A DNA stretch of 64,000 nucleotides from Cupriavidus pauculus (GTDB taxonomy: Bacteria > Pseudomonadota > Gammaproteobacteria > Burkholderiales > Burkholderiaceae), in contig NZ_PJRP01000008.1 of the NCBI RefSeq assembly GCF_002858765.1, positions 124,001 to 188,000 of the forward strand, given 5' to 3'. Shown in pieces: positions 25,229 through 34,107 of the stretch. The translations under genes were made by a program, and so were the position numbers. Under the pieces are notes generated by a model. That model saw only the letters and a program-made list of their open reading frames with translations. It had not been told where the DNA came from and made no database searches. Each line of letters starts with the position of its first letter. The stretch's first letter is position 1.

Positions 25229-27043
25229 ATGGCCACGATCGAAGTGAAGGTGCCCCAGCTTTCCGAATCCGTCTCGGAAGCCACGCTGCTCCAGTGGAAG
25301 AAGAAGCCCGGCGAGGCCGTCCAGCGCGACGAAATCCTCGTGGAACTGGAAACCGACAAGGTCACGCTGGAAGTGCCTTGTCCGGACAACGGCGTCCTGG
25401 CCCAGATCGTCAAACCGGACGGCGCGATCGTTCACGCAGACGAGGTGATCGCGGTGGTGGACACCGACGCCAAGGCCGCAGCCGCCCCGGCTGCCACGCC
25501 GGCCCCTGCACCTGCGCCCGCGCCTGCTGCGGCACCCGCCGCTGCCCCGGCCGCTGCGTCAGCCGCGCCTACAGTTGCCGCTGCGACAGGCGGCGGCGCC
25601 AGCGCCTCGGCCAAGGCAGACTTCGACGTGATCGTGATTGGATCGGGTCCCGGCGGCTATATCGCCGCCATCCGGGCCGCGCAACTGGGCAAGACCGTGG
25701 CCTGCATCGAGGAATGGAAGGACGAAGCGGGCAAGCCGCGCCTGGGTGGCACCTGCCTGAACGTGGGATGCATCCCCAGCAAGGCGCTGCTGGCATCGTC
25801 CGAACACTTTGAACACGCGCAGCACGGCATGGCCGACCATGGGGTGCAGATCAAGGGCGTGTCGCTGGACCTGACGCAGATGATCCGGCGCAAGGCCGCC
25901 ATCGTCGACAAGTTCACCGGCGGCGTGGAATTCCTGTTCCGCAAGAACAAGGTCACCTGGATCAAGGGCCACGGCAAGTTCAAGGGGCGCGCGGCCGATG
26001 GCGTGGTCACCGTGGAAGCCAGCGACGGCAGCGACACCAAGCCCTACACCGCGCGCAACGTCATCATTGCCACCGGCTCGAAGGCCCGCCACCTGCCCGG
26101 CGTGCCCGTCGACAACAAGATCGTGTCCGACAACGAAGGCGCCCTGTCCTTCGATTCCGTGCCGAAGAAGCTGGCCGTCATCGGCGCGGGCGTCGTCGGG
26201 CTGGAACTGGGCTCGGTCTGGCGCCGCCTGGGCGCCGAAGTGACCATTCTCGAAGCATTGCCCGCCTTCCTGGGCGCCGTCGACGACGCCATCGCCAAGG
26301 AGGCCGCCAAGGTGTTCAAGAAGCAGGGGCTGACCATCCACCTGGGCGTCAATATCGGCGAGGTGAAGACCAAGCCCAAGGGCGTGACCATCGCCTACAA
26401 GGACCAAGCCGGCGCCGAGCAGAAGCTCGAGGCAGACCGCCTGATCGTTTCGATCGGCCGCGTGCCGAACACCGACAACCTGGGCCTGGACGCCGTGGGC
26501 CTGTCGGCCGATGCGCGCGGCTTCATCCCAGTCGACGACAACTGCCGCACCGCGGTGCCCGGCATCTACGCCATTGGCGACGTGGTGCGCGGCCCGATGC
26601 TGGCGCACAAGGCCGAGGACGAAGGCGTGATGGTGGCCGAAGTCATCGACGGCCAGAAGCCGCACATCGACTACAACTGCATTCCGTGGGTGATCTACAC
26701 CGAGCCCGAAATTGCCTGGGTGGGCAAGACCGAGGCGCAGTTGAAGGCCGAAGGCCGCGAGTACCGCACCGGCCAGTTCCCGATGCAGGCCAACGGCCGC
26801 GCGATGGGCATGGGCCGCCCCGACGGCTTCATCAAGATGATCGCCGACGCGAAAACCGACGAACTGCTGGGCGTCCACATCATCGCGGCCAATGCCTCGG
26901 ACCTGATCGCCGAAGGCGTGGTCGCGCTGGAATTCAAGGCGGCGTCGGAGGACATCGGCATGATCTGCCACCCCCACCCGTCGCTGTCGGAGGTCATGCG
27001 CGAAGCCGCGCTGGCGGTACAGAAGCGGGCGTTGAATATGTGA
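25229..27043 (+). CDS. lpdA: Dihydrolipoyl dehydrogenase (E3) with N-terminal lipoyl domain
   Basis: 604 residues from ATG at 25229 (GGAAG upstream). Residues 1-80 are a lipoyl domain with lipoylated Lys44 in LVELETDKVTLEVP, then an Ala/Pro-rich flexible linker (about 82-125), then the E3 core. The core has FAD loop IGSGPGGY, redox Cys176/Cys181 in GGTCLNVGCIPSK, NAD loop GAGVVGLELG, and C-terminal HPHPSLSE with the His-Glu dyad. Fusions of this kind occur in Neisseria- and Ralstonia-type pyruvate dehydrogenase. The lipoyl domain resembles the 2-oxoglutarate E2 type (ETDKVTLEV). No E1 or E2 gene is adjacent, so its partner complex is not shown here. Confidence 0.92.
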   Translation: MATIEVKVPQLSESVSEATLLQWKKKPGEAVQRDEILVELETDKVTLEVPCPDNGVLAQIVKPDGAIVHADEVIAVVDTDAKAAAAPAATPAPAPAPAPAAAPAAAPAAASAAPTVAAATGGGASASAKADFDVIVIGSGPGGYIAAIRAAQLGKTVACIEEWKDEAGKPRLGGTCLNVGCIPSKALLASSEHFEHAQHGMADHGVQIKGVSLDLTQMIRRKAAIVDKFTGGVEFLFRKNKVTWIKGHGKFKGRAADGVVTVEASDGSDTKPYTARNVIIATGSKARHLPGVPVDNKIVSDNEGALSFDSVPKKLAVIGAGVVGLELGSVWRRLGAEVTILEALPAFLGAVDDAIAKEAAKVFKKQGLTIHLGVNIGEVKTKPKGVTIAYKDQAGAEQKLEADRLIVSIGRVPNTDNLGLDAVGLSADARGFIPVDDNCRTAVPGIYAIGDVVRGPMLAHKAEDEGVMVAEVIDGQKPHIDYNCIPWVIYTEPEIAWVGKTEAQLKAEGREYRTGQFPMQANGRAMGMGRPDGFIKMIADAKTDELLGVHIIAANASDLIAEGVVALEFKAASEDIGMICHPHPSLSEVMREAALAVQKRALNM

Positions 27044-27114
27044 GGGGCATCTACCCAGGAAACACCTGCTTCTGCTCGCCATTAGGATGTGCGGAAGCAG
27101 GACCCCTACGAACG

Positions 27115-27387
27115 CTAACGCCAGTCCGCTTCTTGCGAGCGCGAGCGGGCCATTTCTTCAAAAACCTCCCTGCCCTCTCCGACATGGCGCCAGAAGCAGG
27201 CTTGCCAGGCATCCGTGGCACCCGCCAGAAACGCCTCCTGCTTGTCCTTGTCGAGCGATTCCCAGTAAGGCTCCCAGTACACGTACCACCAGTACTCGAT
27301 ATTGCCTTGCAGGAAGCCGAAGGCCGTTTCCGCCAATTCAGGCTCTTTGGGCCAAGTAGTCTGCCCCAAAATATCCCATCGTTCCAA
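27115..27387 (-). CDS. Small Trp-rich protein of unknown function next to a PAAR gene
   Basis: 90 residues, with a TTG start supported by GGGAGG eight bases upstream. Nine of 90 residues are Trp, several in the run IEYWWYVYWEPYW, and the protein is acidic. No signal peptide or known domain is visible. It overlaps the 3' end of the PAAR reading frame by 50 bp, so it should be co-expressed with it. An immunity protein, adaptor or chaperone for the PAAR product are options; none is proven. The gene itself is moderately certain. Confidence 0.5.
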   Translation of the reverse strand: MERWDILGQTTWPKEPELAETAFGFLQGNIEYWWYVYWEPYWESLDKDKQEAFLAGATDAWQACFWRHVGEGREVFEEMARSRSQEADWR

Positions 27388-27602
27388 AGAGCACGCCTCC
27401 CACCAGCCCGGTGACGATCACCCCTGGCCCGGTCACTACCCCGTAGGTCACACCTATGGCCGCGCAAAGCAGGCATGTCCCGATGTCGCCTTCCACAGCC
27501 ACCGGCTGGCCGTGATGCGTCATCATTCCCGCCCCCCGACGCACACAGCATCCCGCCGGTCGTCTTGTCGCCGTTCTTTAATGCGTATCGGATGTCTGGC
27601 AT
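27338..27602 (-). pseudogene. PAAR-domain protein gene interrupted by a frameshift in a G6 tract
   Basis: The start (ATG at 27602, GAGG seven bases upstream) encodes MPDIRYALKNGDKTTGGMLCA, a typical PAAR opening. The frame then shifts: the continuation MMTHHGQPVAVEGDIGTC is in another frame. Removing one G from the run at 27532-27537 gives an intact 87-residue PAAR protein. After GDIGTCLLC the usual zinc-site half is replaced by a glycine-rich hydrophobic stretch (GVVTGPGVIVTGLVGGVLFG). PAAR proteins cap the VgrG spike of type VI secretion systems. No vgrG or tss gene is in this window. Whether the shift is real, phase-variable or a sequencing error cannot be told. Confidence 0.75.
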
Positions 27603-27722
27603 TCTGGCCCCTCAATGAAGTGAGCGGCCATTCTGTTCAGCGCGGGATATCCCGGTAAATCGCCAAATCCTTGAACCAGGGACGTCAGCGCCGAAGATGC
27701 ATCGGCACCGGGAAGAAACCCA

Positions 27723-28709
27723 TCAATCCACCACCGACACGAACCGCTTGCGATACTCGGCCGGCGTCACGCCGACGACTCGGAGGAACGCGCGGCGCAG
27801 TGTGTCGACGCTGGAAAAGCCGCACTCGGCGGCTGCCTGCTTGGGCGCGACGTTGCCCTCCTCCAGCAGTTGCCGCGCAGCGGTCACGCGCGCGGCCTCC
27901 ACCCAGTTGGCCGGGGTGACGCCAACCTCCTCGTGGAACAGGCGCGACAGGTGCCGCGCGCTGACGCCGATGCGCGCGGCCAGACTTGGCACGTCGTGGG
28001 CCGCCGCCGGGTGGGCGGCCACCCAGCGCTGCAGTTCCTGCAGGGCCGAGCGATTTGCCGCGGCGGGCGCTTCGCGGCGGCTGAACTGGCCCTGCCCGCC
28101 GGGCCGCTTGAAGAACATCACAAGCTGGCTGGCCACCTTCAGGGCGATGTCCCGACCCAGGTCTTCCTCGACCAGCGCCAGCGCCAGGTCCATGCCCGCT
28201 GTCACACCCGCCGCCGTGCGCACCTTGCCATCGCGCACGTGGATGGCATCGGCATCCACGGTCACCTTCGGAAACCGTGCCGCCAGCGCATCGGCGGCGG
28301 CCCAGTGCGTGGTGGCGCGGCGACCATCGAGCAGGCCAGCCTCCGCCAGCAGGAAGGCGCCGCTGCAGACGGAGCCGTAACGGCGCGCCGCCGGGGCCGT
28401 GCGGCGAATCCAGTCAAGCACCAGGGGCTCTGCGGGCGCGTTGCCGGCATGGGGTGCACCGGCCACCAGCAGCGTGTGGAAGCGCGACGGCGAAGCGCTC
28501 GGCGTGTCGTCCTCGATCACGATGTCGGGCAGCAGCCTGGCGCCCGACGATGACGTCAGCGGCCCGCGTCGTACCGCCACCACCTTCATCTGGTAGACCG
28601 TGGCGCCGGCCTGCACATTGGCTTCGGCAAAAACGTCCAGCGGGCCGGATACGTCCAGCAACTGGACGCCCTCGATGGCCAACAGGCCGATGGTACGGGT
28701 AGCGGGCAT
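27723..28709 (-). CDS. GlxA-family AraC-type regulator (DJ-1/PfpI-like domain plus HTH)
   Basis: 328 residues from ATG at 28709 (MPATRTIGLLAIEGVQLLDVSGPLDVF). The N-terminal DJ-1/PfpI-like domain has the nucleophile-elbow region YGSVCSGAFLLAEAGLLDGRRATTHW, and the C-terminal AraC HTH has SLAARIGVSARHLSRLFHEEVGVTPANWV and CGFSSVDTLRRAFLRVVGVTPAEYRKRF. These regulators bind small ligands and usually activate a neighbouring gene. It is divergent from the HD-domain gene, with a short palindrome between them. Confidence 0.93.
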   Translation of the reverse strand: MPATRTIGLLAIEGVQLLDVSGPLDVFAEANVQAGATVYQMKVVAVRRGPLTSSSGARLLPDIVIEDDTPSASPSRFHTLLVAGAPHAGNAPAEPLVLDWIRRTAPAARRYGSVCSGAFLLAEAGLLDGRRATTHWAAADALAARFPKVTVDADAIHVRDGKVRTAAGVTAGMDLALALVEEDLGRDIALKVASQLVMFFKRPGGQGQFSRREAPAAANRSALQELQRWVAAHPAAAHDVPSLAARIGVSARHLSRLFHEEVGVTPANWVEAARVTAARQLLEEGNVAPKQAAAECGFSSVDTLRRAFLRVVGVTPAEYRKRFVSVVD

Positions 28710-28774
28710 GGCGAAATGGGGTCTATCCGACGCAGACGAGCCGGCTTGTCCGGATCGTCCGGGTATGTCCAAAT

Positions 28775-28791
28775 TCGTCGTATTGCGACGA
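28775..28791. promoter_or_regulatory. Palindrome between the GlxA-type regulator and the HD-domain gene
   Basis: TCGTCG and CGACGA flank TATTG. It lies about 65 bp from both starts in the 142-bp divergent region and is a plausible operator for the GlxA-type protein. Confidence 0.4.
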
Positions 28792-28851
28792 TTGAAGACA
28801 TCCTACCGCGACGCCTAGACTCCAGGCAACCCCTCACCAACAGGAGCCACC

Positions 28852-29493
28852 ATGCGTTTCACCACCGGCGACATCGCCATTCCTGACAGCCAGCTGGCCC
28901 GTGACATCACCGAACTCGTGCGCGACACCGAGTCGCCGCTGCTCTTCCACCACTCCAGCCGCGTCTACTACTGGGCTGCGCTGGCTGGCCTGCAGCGCGG
29001 GCTCAGCTACGACCCCGAACTGCTGTATGCCGGCGCGATGTTCCACGACATGGGCCTGACCCACGCCCATAGCAGCCCCGACAAGCGTTTCGAGGTCGAC
29101 GGCGCCAACGTGGCCGCCGACTTCCTGCGCAGCCGTGGCATTGGTGAACGGGAGGTGGAAAAGGTGTGGACCGCCATTGCGCTGCACACCACGCCTGGCA
29201 TTCCGGAGTTCATGGCCCCCGAGATCGCACTGGTAACAGCCGGGGTCGAGATGGATGTGCTGGGCATTCGGTACGACACCTTTGCCGACGCCGATCGCGA
29301 CACCGTGGTGCACGCCCATCCGCGCACCCCGCACTTCAAGGAAGACATCATCCAGGCGTTCTACGACGGCATCCAGCACAAGCCGGATACCACGTTTGGC
29401 AACGTCAAGGCCGATGTACTGGCCGACAAGGACCGGCACTTCCACCGCGGCAATTTCTGCAGCGTCATCCGTGCGTCGGCCTGGAAAGGCTGA
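28852..29493 (+). CDS. HD-domain phosphohydrolase-like protein (cyanamide hydratase-like)
   Basis: 213 residues; ATG has AGGAG six bases upstream. HD-fold metal ligands are visible in FHHSSRVYYW (about 32-41), AGAMFHDMGLTH (HD pair near 64-65) and ALHTTPGIPEF. The arrangement resembles HD proteins of the cyanamide-hydratase type rather than nucleotide hydrolases. It probably hydrolyses or hydrates a small molecule in the cytosol. Divergent transcription from a GlxA-type regulator suggests substrate-responsive expression. Confidence 0.82.
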   Translation: MRFTTGDIAIPDSQLARDITELVRDTESPLLFHHSSRVYYWAALAGLQRGLSYDPELLYAGAMFHDMGLTHAHSSPDKRFEVDGANVAADFLRSRGIGEREVEKVWTAIALHTTPGIPEFMAPEIALVTAGVEMDVLGIRYDTFADADRDTVVHAHPRTPHFKEDIIQAFYDGIQHKPDTTFGNVKADVLADKDRHFHRGNFCSVIRASAWKG

Positions 29494-29516
29494 GGCCCGG
29501 TTGTGGCGCGTGGCGG

Positions 29517-29993
29517 TCAGTCGGGTCGGCGGCTGAGGTAGCGGCCCACCAGATGCGTCAGCATCTCGGTGCTGACCGGCTTTGCCAGCACCATGTCGAT
29601 GCCGGCTGCCAGGCACTCTCTGCGCGTCTTGCTGTCTGCCGTGGCAGTGACCGCGATGATGGGCAGCCGATGGCCGCTTTGGTCTGCCTCGCTGGCTTGC
29701 CCCTCGGCACGGCGAATCGCCCGCGCCAGGCCCAGGCCACCCATTCCAGGCAGACCGATATCGGTCAGCAGCAAGGCCGCCCCCTGCTGCAGCGTTGCCC
29801 AGGCTGCGTGGCCATCTTCGCAGGCCACGACCTGGCAACCGCCGATGACGCGCAACTGTTCCACCAGCACCAGCAGGCAAACGGGATTATCTTCGGCGAC
29901 GACGACGCGCGGGAGCGTCGACAAGGCAGACGCCGGAACGGCGGTCGGTATTGGAGCGGCGGTATTGGGCACGGTGATGGCGGGTCGGGACAT
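29517..29993 (-). CDS. Orphan single-domain response regulator (CheY-like)
   Basis: 158 residues from ATG at 29993 (or 162 from ATG at 30005; neither has a strong ribosome site). After a 28-residue Pro/Ala-rich leader comes a receiver domain: [14 protein letters not shown], phospho-acceptor Asp in [13 protein letters not shown], and Lys in MVLAKPVS. There is no output domain. The sequence resembles receiver modules of BvgS/EvgS-type hybrid kinases. No cognate kinase is adjacent. It is convergent with the HD-domain gene. Confidence 0.82.
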   Translation of the reverse strand: MSRPAITVPNTAAPIPTAVPASALSTLPRVVVAEDNPVCLLVLVEQLRVIGGCQVVACEDGHAAWATLQQGAALLLTDIGLPGMGGLGLARAIRRAEGQASEADQSGHRLPIIAVTATADSKTRRECLAAGIDMVLAKPVSTEMLTHLVGRYLSRRPD

Positions 29994-30075
29994 GCGATGA
30001 CCCATTGTCAACGCGTTCCCGCCCGCGCCGGTTGCGGAAATTTCCGCAATACCATGCAGAAGCGTCTGAAATTGA

Positions 30076-31080
30076 TCAGTCCACCCGGTTTCTGAGGGTC
30101 TCCCCCATCGACCACCGTCGCAGATTGTCCAGGAAGATGTCGACCACGCGCGCGGCGTTGCCATCGGAGAAGCCGGCGCTGTGCGGCGTGGCGATGACGT
30201 TCGGCAGCGACCAGATTGGCGACGACGACGCCAGCGGCTCGTGCGCGAACACGTCGAGGTATGCGCCGCCCAGCCGTTCCGCGCGCAGGGCATCGATCAG
30301 CGCGGCTTCGTCGACTACCTCGCCGCGCGCCACGTTGACCAGCCGCGCCCCGGCCGGCAACTGCTCCAGCGCGGCACGATCGACCAGCCCGCGTGTGCGG
30401 TCGGTCAGCGGACAGGCCAGGATCAGCCAGTCAGTCTCCGGCAAGACAGTGCCGAACTGCTCGAACGTGACCGCTCGGAATCCGGCCTCCATCGGCGCGG
30501 CACGCTGCCTGACCACCGTCACCGCCAACCCCAGCACGCGCAGCACCGCGCCAATCTGCTGTCCGATCGGCCCCCACCCGACGATGGTGGCACGCTGGCC
30601 CTGCAGGTCTCGGGGCAGGCCGCTGCCGATCAGCGGCGCCCAGCGCGATTGCCGCTGCGCGTCGATCAGTTGCGGCAGATGCCGTGCCAGTGCCAGCAGG
30701 CCGGCCAGCGCCGTCTGGGCCACCACGCCCGCGTTGGCCCCGGACGATGTGGTGACGGTCACGCCGCGCTGGCGCAACTGCCCGAATATCGCACGATCGG
30801 CGCCCGCCGAATGCGTGTGGGTCCAGCGCAGCGACGGCGCTTCGAGCATCGCCGTATAGAAGCGCTGCGTAGCGGGCAGGATCTCGTGCTTGGTAGACAG
30901 GCCCGTCACGTCGCGCGAGACAAAGGCCACGTCCGCGTCCAGGACGCGCGGGTCGTCCACCTGGGGCACGACCACCGCTTGCCAGGGGACACCGGCGGCC
31001 GCCATGGCCGCGTCGATGGCCGCCCGGTGCGACGCCAGCGCGGCGGCGGACAGCAGGATACGCAGGGCTTCGGCTGACAT
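30076..31080 (-). CDS. D-2-hydroxyacid dehydrogenase
   Basis: 334 residues from ATG at 31080. The NAD-binding loop is [11 protein letters not shown], and catalytic residues appear as [15 protein letters not shown] (Arg), LDVFAHEPL (Glu) and ATPHSAG (His). It should interconvert a 2-oxo acid and a D-2-hydroxy acid, like glyoxylate/hydroxypyruvate reductases. It begins 8 bases after the Bug receptor gene, so it is the last gene of the minus-strand organic-acid block and may act on a breakdown product of the imported compound. Confidence 0.9.
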   Translation of the reverse strand: MSAEALRILLSAAALASHRAAIDAAMAAAGVPWQAVVVPQVDDPRVLDADVAFVSRDVTGLSTKHEILPATQRFYTAMLEAPSLRWTHTHSAGADRAIFGQLRQRGVTVTTSSGANAGVVAQTALAGLLALARHLPQLIDAQRQSRWAPLIGSGLPRDLQGQRATIVGWGPIGQQIGAVLRVLGLAVTVVRQRAAPMEAGFRAVTFEQFGTVLPETDWLILACPLTDRTRGLVDRAALEQLPAGARLVNVARGEVVDEAALIDALRAERLGGAYLDVFAHEPLASSSPIWSLPNVIATPHSAGFSDGNAARVVDIFLDNLRRWSMGETLRNRVD

Positions 31081-31088
31081 GGCGCGGC

Positions 31089-32099
31089 TCAATCCACCGT
31101 GGCGCCGGAGGCTTTCACCACGGCCTTCCACTTGACGTATTCCTTGCGCGTGAAGTCGCCGAACTGCTTCGGCGATCCGCCCACCGGGTCCGCGCCTTCG
31201 CGAATCATCTGCGCCTGCAGCGACGGCAGCGCCTCGTTGACGGCCTGATTGACCTTGGTGATCACGTCCTGCGGCGTGCCCTTGGGTGCAAAGAAGCCGA
31301 ACCAGGAACCGGCCTCGAAGCCAGGGAAGCCCTTTTCGGCAACCGTGGGCAGGTCGGGCAGCGAGCGCGAGCGCTTGGCGCTCGAAACGGCCAGTGCGCG
31401 CAGCTTGCCAGCCTGGATATGCGGCATGACCGACGGGATGGTCGCGAACATGAACTGCACGCGCCCGGACAGCAGATCGTTCAGCGCATCGGCGCCCTTG
31501 TACGGGATATGTGTGGCCTGCGTGCCGATCCGCTCGGTCAGCATGAAACCCGACAGGTGCGACGACGTGCCCACGCCCGTCGAGCTGTAGTTCAGCTTGC
31601 CGGGGTTCGCCTTGGCATACGCCACGAACTCCTCGAACGACTTCACCGGCAGGGACGGATGCACCACCAGCACGTTGGGCACGTCCGCGATCTGCACAAC
31701 GGGCACCAGATCGGTCAGCGGATCGTAGTTGAGTTTCTTGTACAGCGTCTGGTTGATCGAGATCGGGCCTACCGAGTTGACCAGCATCGTGTAGCCATCG
31801 GCGGGCGAGCGCACGACGAACTCGGTACCGATATTGCCGCCCGCACCCGGCCGGTTGTCTACCACGAACGATTGCTTGAATCGCTGGGCCAGTTGCTGGC
31901 TGACGCTGCGCGCCAGCATGTCGGTGGTGCCGCCGGCCGTGAAGGCCACCACCACGCGCACCGGCTTGGCCGGATAGTCGTCGGCGCGAGCCGGTGCGGC
32001 CAGCGTCAGGCCAGCCGTCAGGGCGCAGGCCAGCAGCCTGGCGGCGGCGTTGTGCCAGAAGGGATTCCGGGGCGTTGCGGGGGGCGTTGTCGGGTTCAT
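31089..32099 (-). CDS. Bug-family (TctC-type) periplasmic solute receptor
   Basis: 336 residues from ATG at 32099 (GGAG upstream). A signal peptide ends near APARA. Bug signatures follow: YPAKPVRVVVAFTAGGTTDM, VVDNRPGAGGNIGTEFV, THIPYKGADALNDLLSGRVQFMF and GKLRALAVSS. It binds a carboxylate in the periplasm for a tripartite tricarboxylate transporter. No TctA/TctB membrane genes are nearby, so it must work with distant ones or as a sensor. It sits between the amidohydrolase (55 bp upstream) and the hydroxyacid dehydrogenase. Confidence 0.93.
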   Translation of the reverse strand: MNPTTPPATPRNPFWHNAAARLLACALTAGLTLAAPARADDYPAKPVRVVVAFTAGGTTDMLARSVSQQLAQRFKQSFVVDNRPGAGGNIGTEFVVRSPADGYTMLVNSVGPISINQTLYKKLNYDPLTDLVPVVQIADVPNVLVVHPSLPVKSFEEFVAYAKANPGKLNYSSTGVGTSSHLSGFMLTERIGTQATHIPYKGADALNDLLSGRVQFMFATIPSVMPHIQAGKLRALAVSSAKRSRSLPDLPTVAEKGFPGFEAGSWFGFFAPKGTPQDVITKVNQAVNEALPSLQAQMIREGADPVGGSPKQFGDFTRKEYVKWKAVVKASGATVD

Positions 32100-32154
32100 G
32101 CGATGTCTCCGTTCCAGTCGTTGTAGTTGTGGTGTCCTGATGGCTTCGGTGCCG

Positions 32155-33045
32155 TCATCCGAAGTCGTATAGCCGGGCCGGATTCGCCACCAGCACACGG
32201 TGGCGAGTGGCCTCGTCGGGTATCCAGCGCGCCAGCAGGTTGAACAGCACGCCGTCGTCCGGCATCTGCGCCGGATCGAAATAGTTGATGTGCGGCCAGT
32301 CGGAGCCCCACACGATCTGCTCCGGATTGGCCGCCAGCAGTGCCGCCACGAACGGATCGACGTCGCGATACGGCGCGCCTGCGGGCTGCAGGCGGTCTGC
32401 ACCCGAGATCTTGGTCCAGGCGACGCCTTCGGCCAGCAGTGCGCACAGCGCCTGGAACCCCGCATCGGCCACGCCACGCGACGTGGCCATGCGGCCCATG
32501 TGGTCGATCACCAGTGGCAGTCCCAGCGCCTTGAGGCGCGGGCCAAGCTCCACCAGGTCGGGGGCGTGAATCCAGATCTGCGCATGCCAGCCACGCGCCT
32601 TCAGGCGCGGCGCAAGCGCTTCCAGCACCTCGATGCCCACGCCGTTGCGATACACCGCGTGGCCACCGATCTGGTACAGGTTGATGCGCACGCCACGCAC
32701 GCCGGCGTCGTGCCAGGCGTCGAGCTGTGCATCGGTAGTGTCGGCCGCCGGCACGGCGATACCGCGCAGGCGCGTGGGGTATTGGCGCAGGGCGTCGATC
32801 ACCACGCTGTTGTCGGTGCCGCTGGCGCTGGCTGTTACCAGCACGCCGCGCGTCAGGCCCAGTTCGTCGAGGTGGGCGATGAAAGCCTCGGCCGGATGCT
32901 CGGTCGGCGTATAGCTGCGGTCATCGGCCAGCGGATGCCGGGCATAGGGCCCGAATACGTGGGCATGGCTGTCGCAGGCACCGGCCGGTGCGCGAAACGA
33001 CGGCGGCGTGATCGATGCCAGCGGCGGCAGGCAGGGGCGTGTCAT
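32155..33045 (-). CDS. TIM-barrel amidohydrolase, 2-pyrone-4,6-dicarboxylate hydrolase-like
   Basis: 296 residues. The metal-dependent hydrolase pattern is CDSHAHVFGP (HxH, about 24-33), WIHAPDL, VIDHMGRM and the final WGSDWPHINYF (Asp). This is the LigI-like/TIM-barrel fold branch that hydrolyses lactones such as 2-pyrone-4,6-dicarboxylate. It starts with AAGGA four bases before ATG. Its neighbours (Bug receptors, TcuAB, class II aldolase) suggest it opens a lactone in a polycarboxylate pathway, which is an inference. Confidence 0.85.
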   Translation of the reverse strand: MTRPCLPPLASITPPSFRAPAGACDSHAHVFGPYARHPLADDRSYTPTEHPAEAFIAHLDELGLTRGVLVTASASGTDNSVVIDALRQYPTRLRGIAVPAADTTDAQLDAWHDAGVRGVRINLYQIGGHAVYRNGVGIEVLEALAPRLKARGWHAQIWIHAPDLVELGPRLKALGLPLVIDHMGRMATSRGVADAGFQALCALLAEGVAWTKISGADRLQPAGAPYRDVDPFVAALLAANPEQIVWGSDWPHINYFDPAQMPDDGVLFNLLARWIPDEATRHRVLVANPARLYDFG

Positions 33046-33081
33046 GGATTCCTTCGCTTGTTCAGGTGCCTTCGGGTACGG

Positions 33082-34050
33082 TCACTCGGCGGCCTTGAGT
33101 CGGCCAGCCGTGGCCAGCGCCTGGGCGCGGGCGTCTTCCTTCTGCAGCGATGCCAGCAGTTCCTGCGGCGACGATGCCTGCGCCACGCTGCCCACGTTCT
33201 GCAGCCGGCTCTTGACGCTGCCTTCGGCCAGCGCCTTGCGCAGCGCGGCGTTGAGGGTGTCGATCACGGCGGCCGGCGTGCCCGCTGGCGCCAGCAGGCC
33301 GGTGGCCGTGGTGGCCTCGAAGTTGGCCAGGCCCGCCTCGCGCAGCGTGGGCACCTTGGGCAACGTGGCATCGCGGTCGCGCGACATCACGGCCAGCGCG
33401 CGCAACGCCCCAGACTGGATATGCGGCGCGGAACTGGTCAGTTGGTCCACCACCATGTCGATCTGGCCGCCCATCAGGTCGACCAGCGCGGGCGCCGAGC
33501 CCTTGTACGGCACCTGATTCAACCGGATCTTCGCGGCATCCTCAAGCTGCAACAGCGCCATGTGGTTGGTCGTGCCGGGGCCGGCATGACCCGCCGCCAG
33601 CTTGCCGGGATTGGCACGTGCGTAGGCCAGCAGCGCCTCGACGTCCTTGAAGCGCGTATCGCCGCCCTTGACGACCACGACCAGCGACGTGGTGGACATC
33701 AGGCCCACCGGGCTGAAGCTCGCCAGCTTGAAGTTGGTGCGCGTCATCTTGGGCAGCACCACCACCGCGTTGGGCGTGGTCACCAGCAGCGTGGCGCCAT
33801 CGGGCTCGGCACGCGCCACCGCCGAGGCCCCGATCACGCCGCCCGCGCCCGGGCGGTTGTCGACGATCACATTGCGGCCCAGGTTTTGCTCCAGCGCCGG
33901 AGCAATGGCGCGCGCCACAACGTCGAGGTTGCCGCCAGGGGCGAACGGCACGATCAGCGTTACCGGCTTGCCGGGCTGCGCGCGGGCGCTGAGCACATAG
34001 GGGGCGGCGCCAAGCGCAAGGATCTGCGCCAGCATGGTTCTGCGGTTCAT
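33082..34050 (-). CDS. Bug-family (TctC-type) periplasmic solute receptor
   Basis: 322 residues from ATG at 34050, seven bases after GGAG. The leader MNRRTMLAQILALGAAPYVLSARA looks like a signal peptide with an RR pair. Bug motifs are VTLIVPFAPGGNLDVVARAI, IVDNRPGAGGVIGASAVA and NQVPYKGSAPALVDLMGGQIDM. It is 36 bp upstream of the amidohydrolase gene and differs considerably from the other receptors in the window, so it likely has another ligand. Confidence 0.92.
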   Translation of the reverse strand: MNRRTMLAQILALGAAPYVLSARAQPGKPVTLIVPFAPGGNLDVVARAIAPALEQNLGRNVIVDNRPGAGGVIGASAVARAEPDGATLLVTTPNAVVVLPKMTRTNFKLASFSPVGLMSTTSLVVVVKGGDTRFKDVEALLAYARANPGKLAAGHAGPGTTNHMALLQLEDAAKIRLNQVPYKGSAPALVDLMGGQIDMVVDQLTSSAPHIQSGALRALAVMSRDRDATLPKVPTLREAGLANFEATTATGLLAPAGTPAAVIDTLNAALRKALAEGSVKSRLQNVGSVAQASSPQELLASLQKEDARAQALATAGRLKAAE

Positions 34051-34107
34051 TTGTCTACTCCAGCCTGCCAAACGGGGCGTTCTTCAATGTCTGTTTTTTG
34101 ACTTGCG

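Noticed and set aside
27051..27602. 183-codon reading of the PAAR frame without frameshift
   Set aside because: After the first 22 residues the sequence becomes arginine-rich shadow-like, while the PAAR motif continues in another frame.
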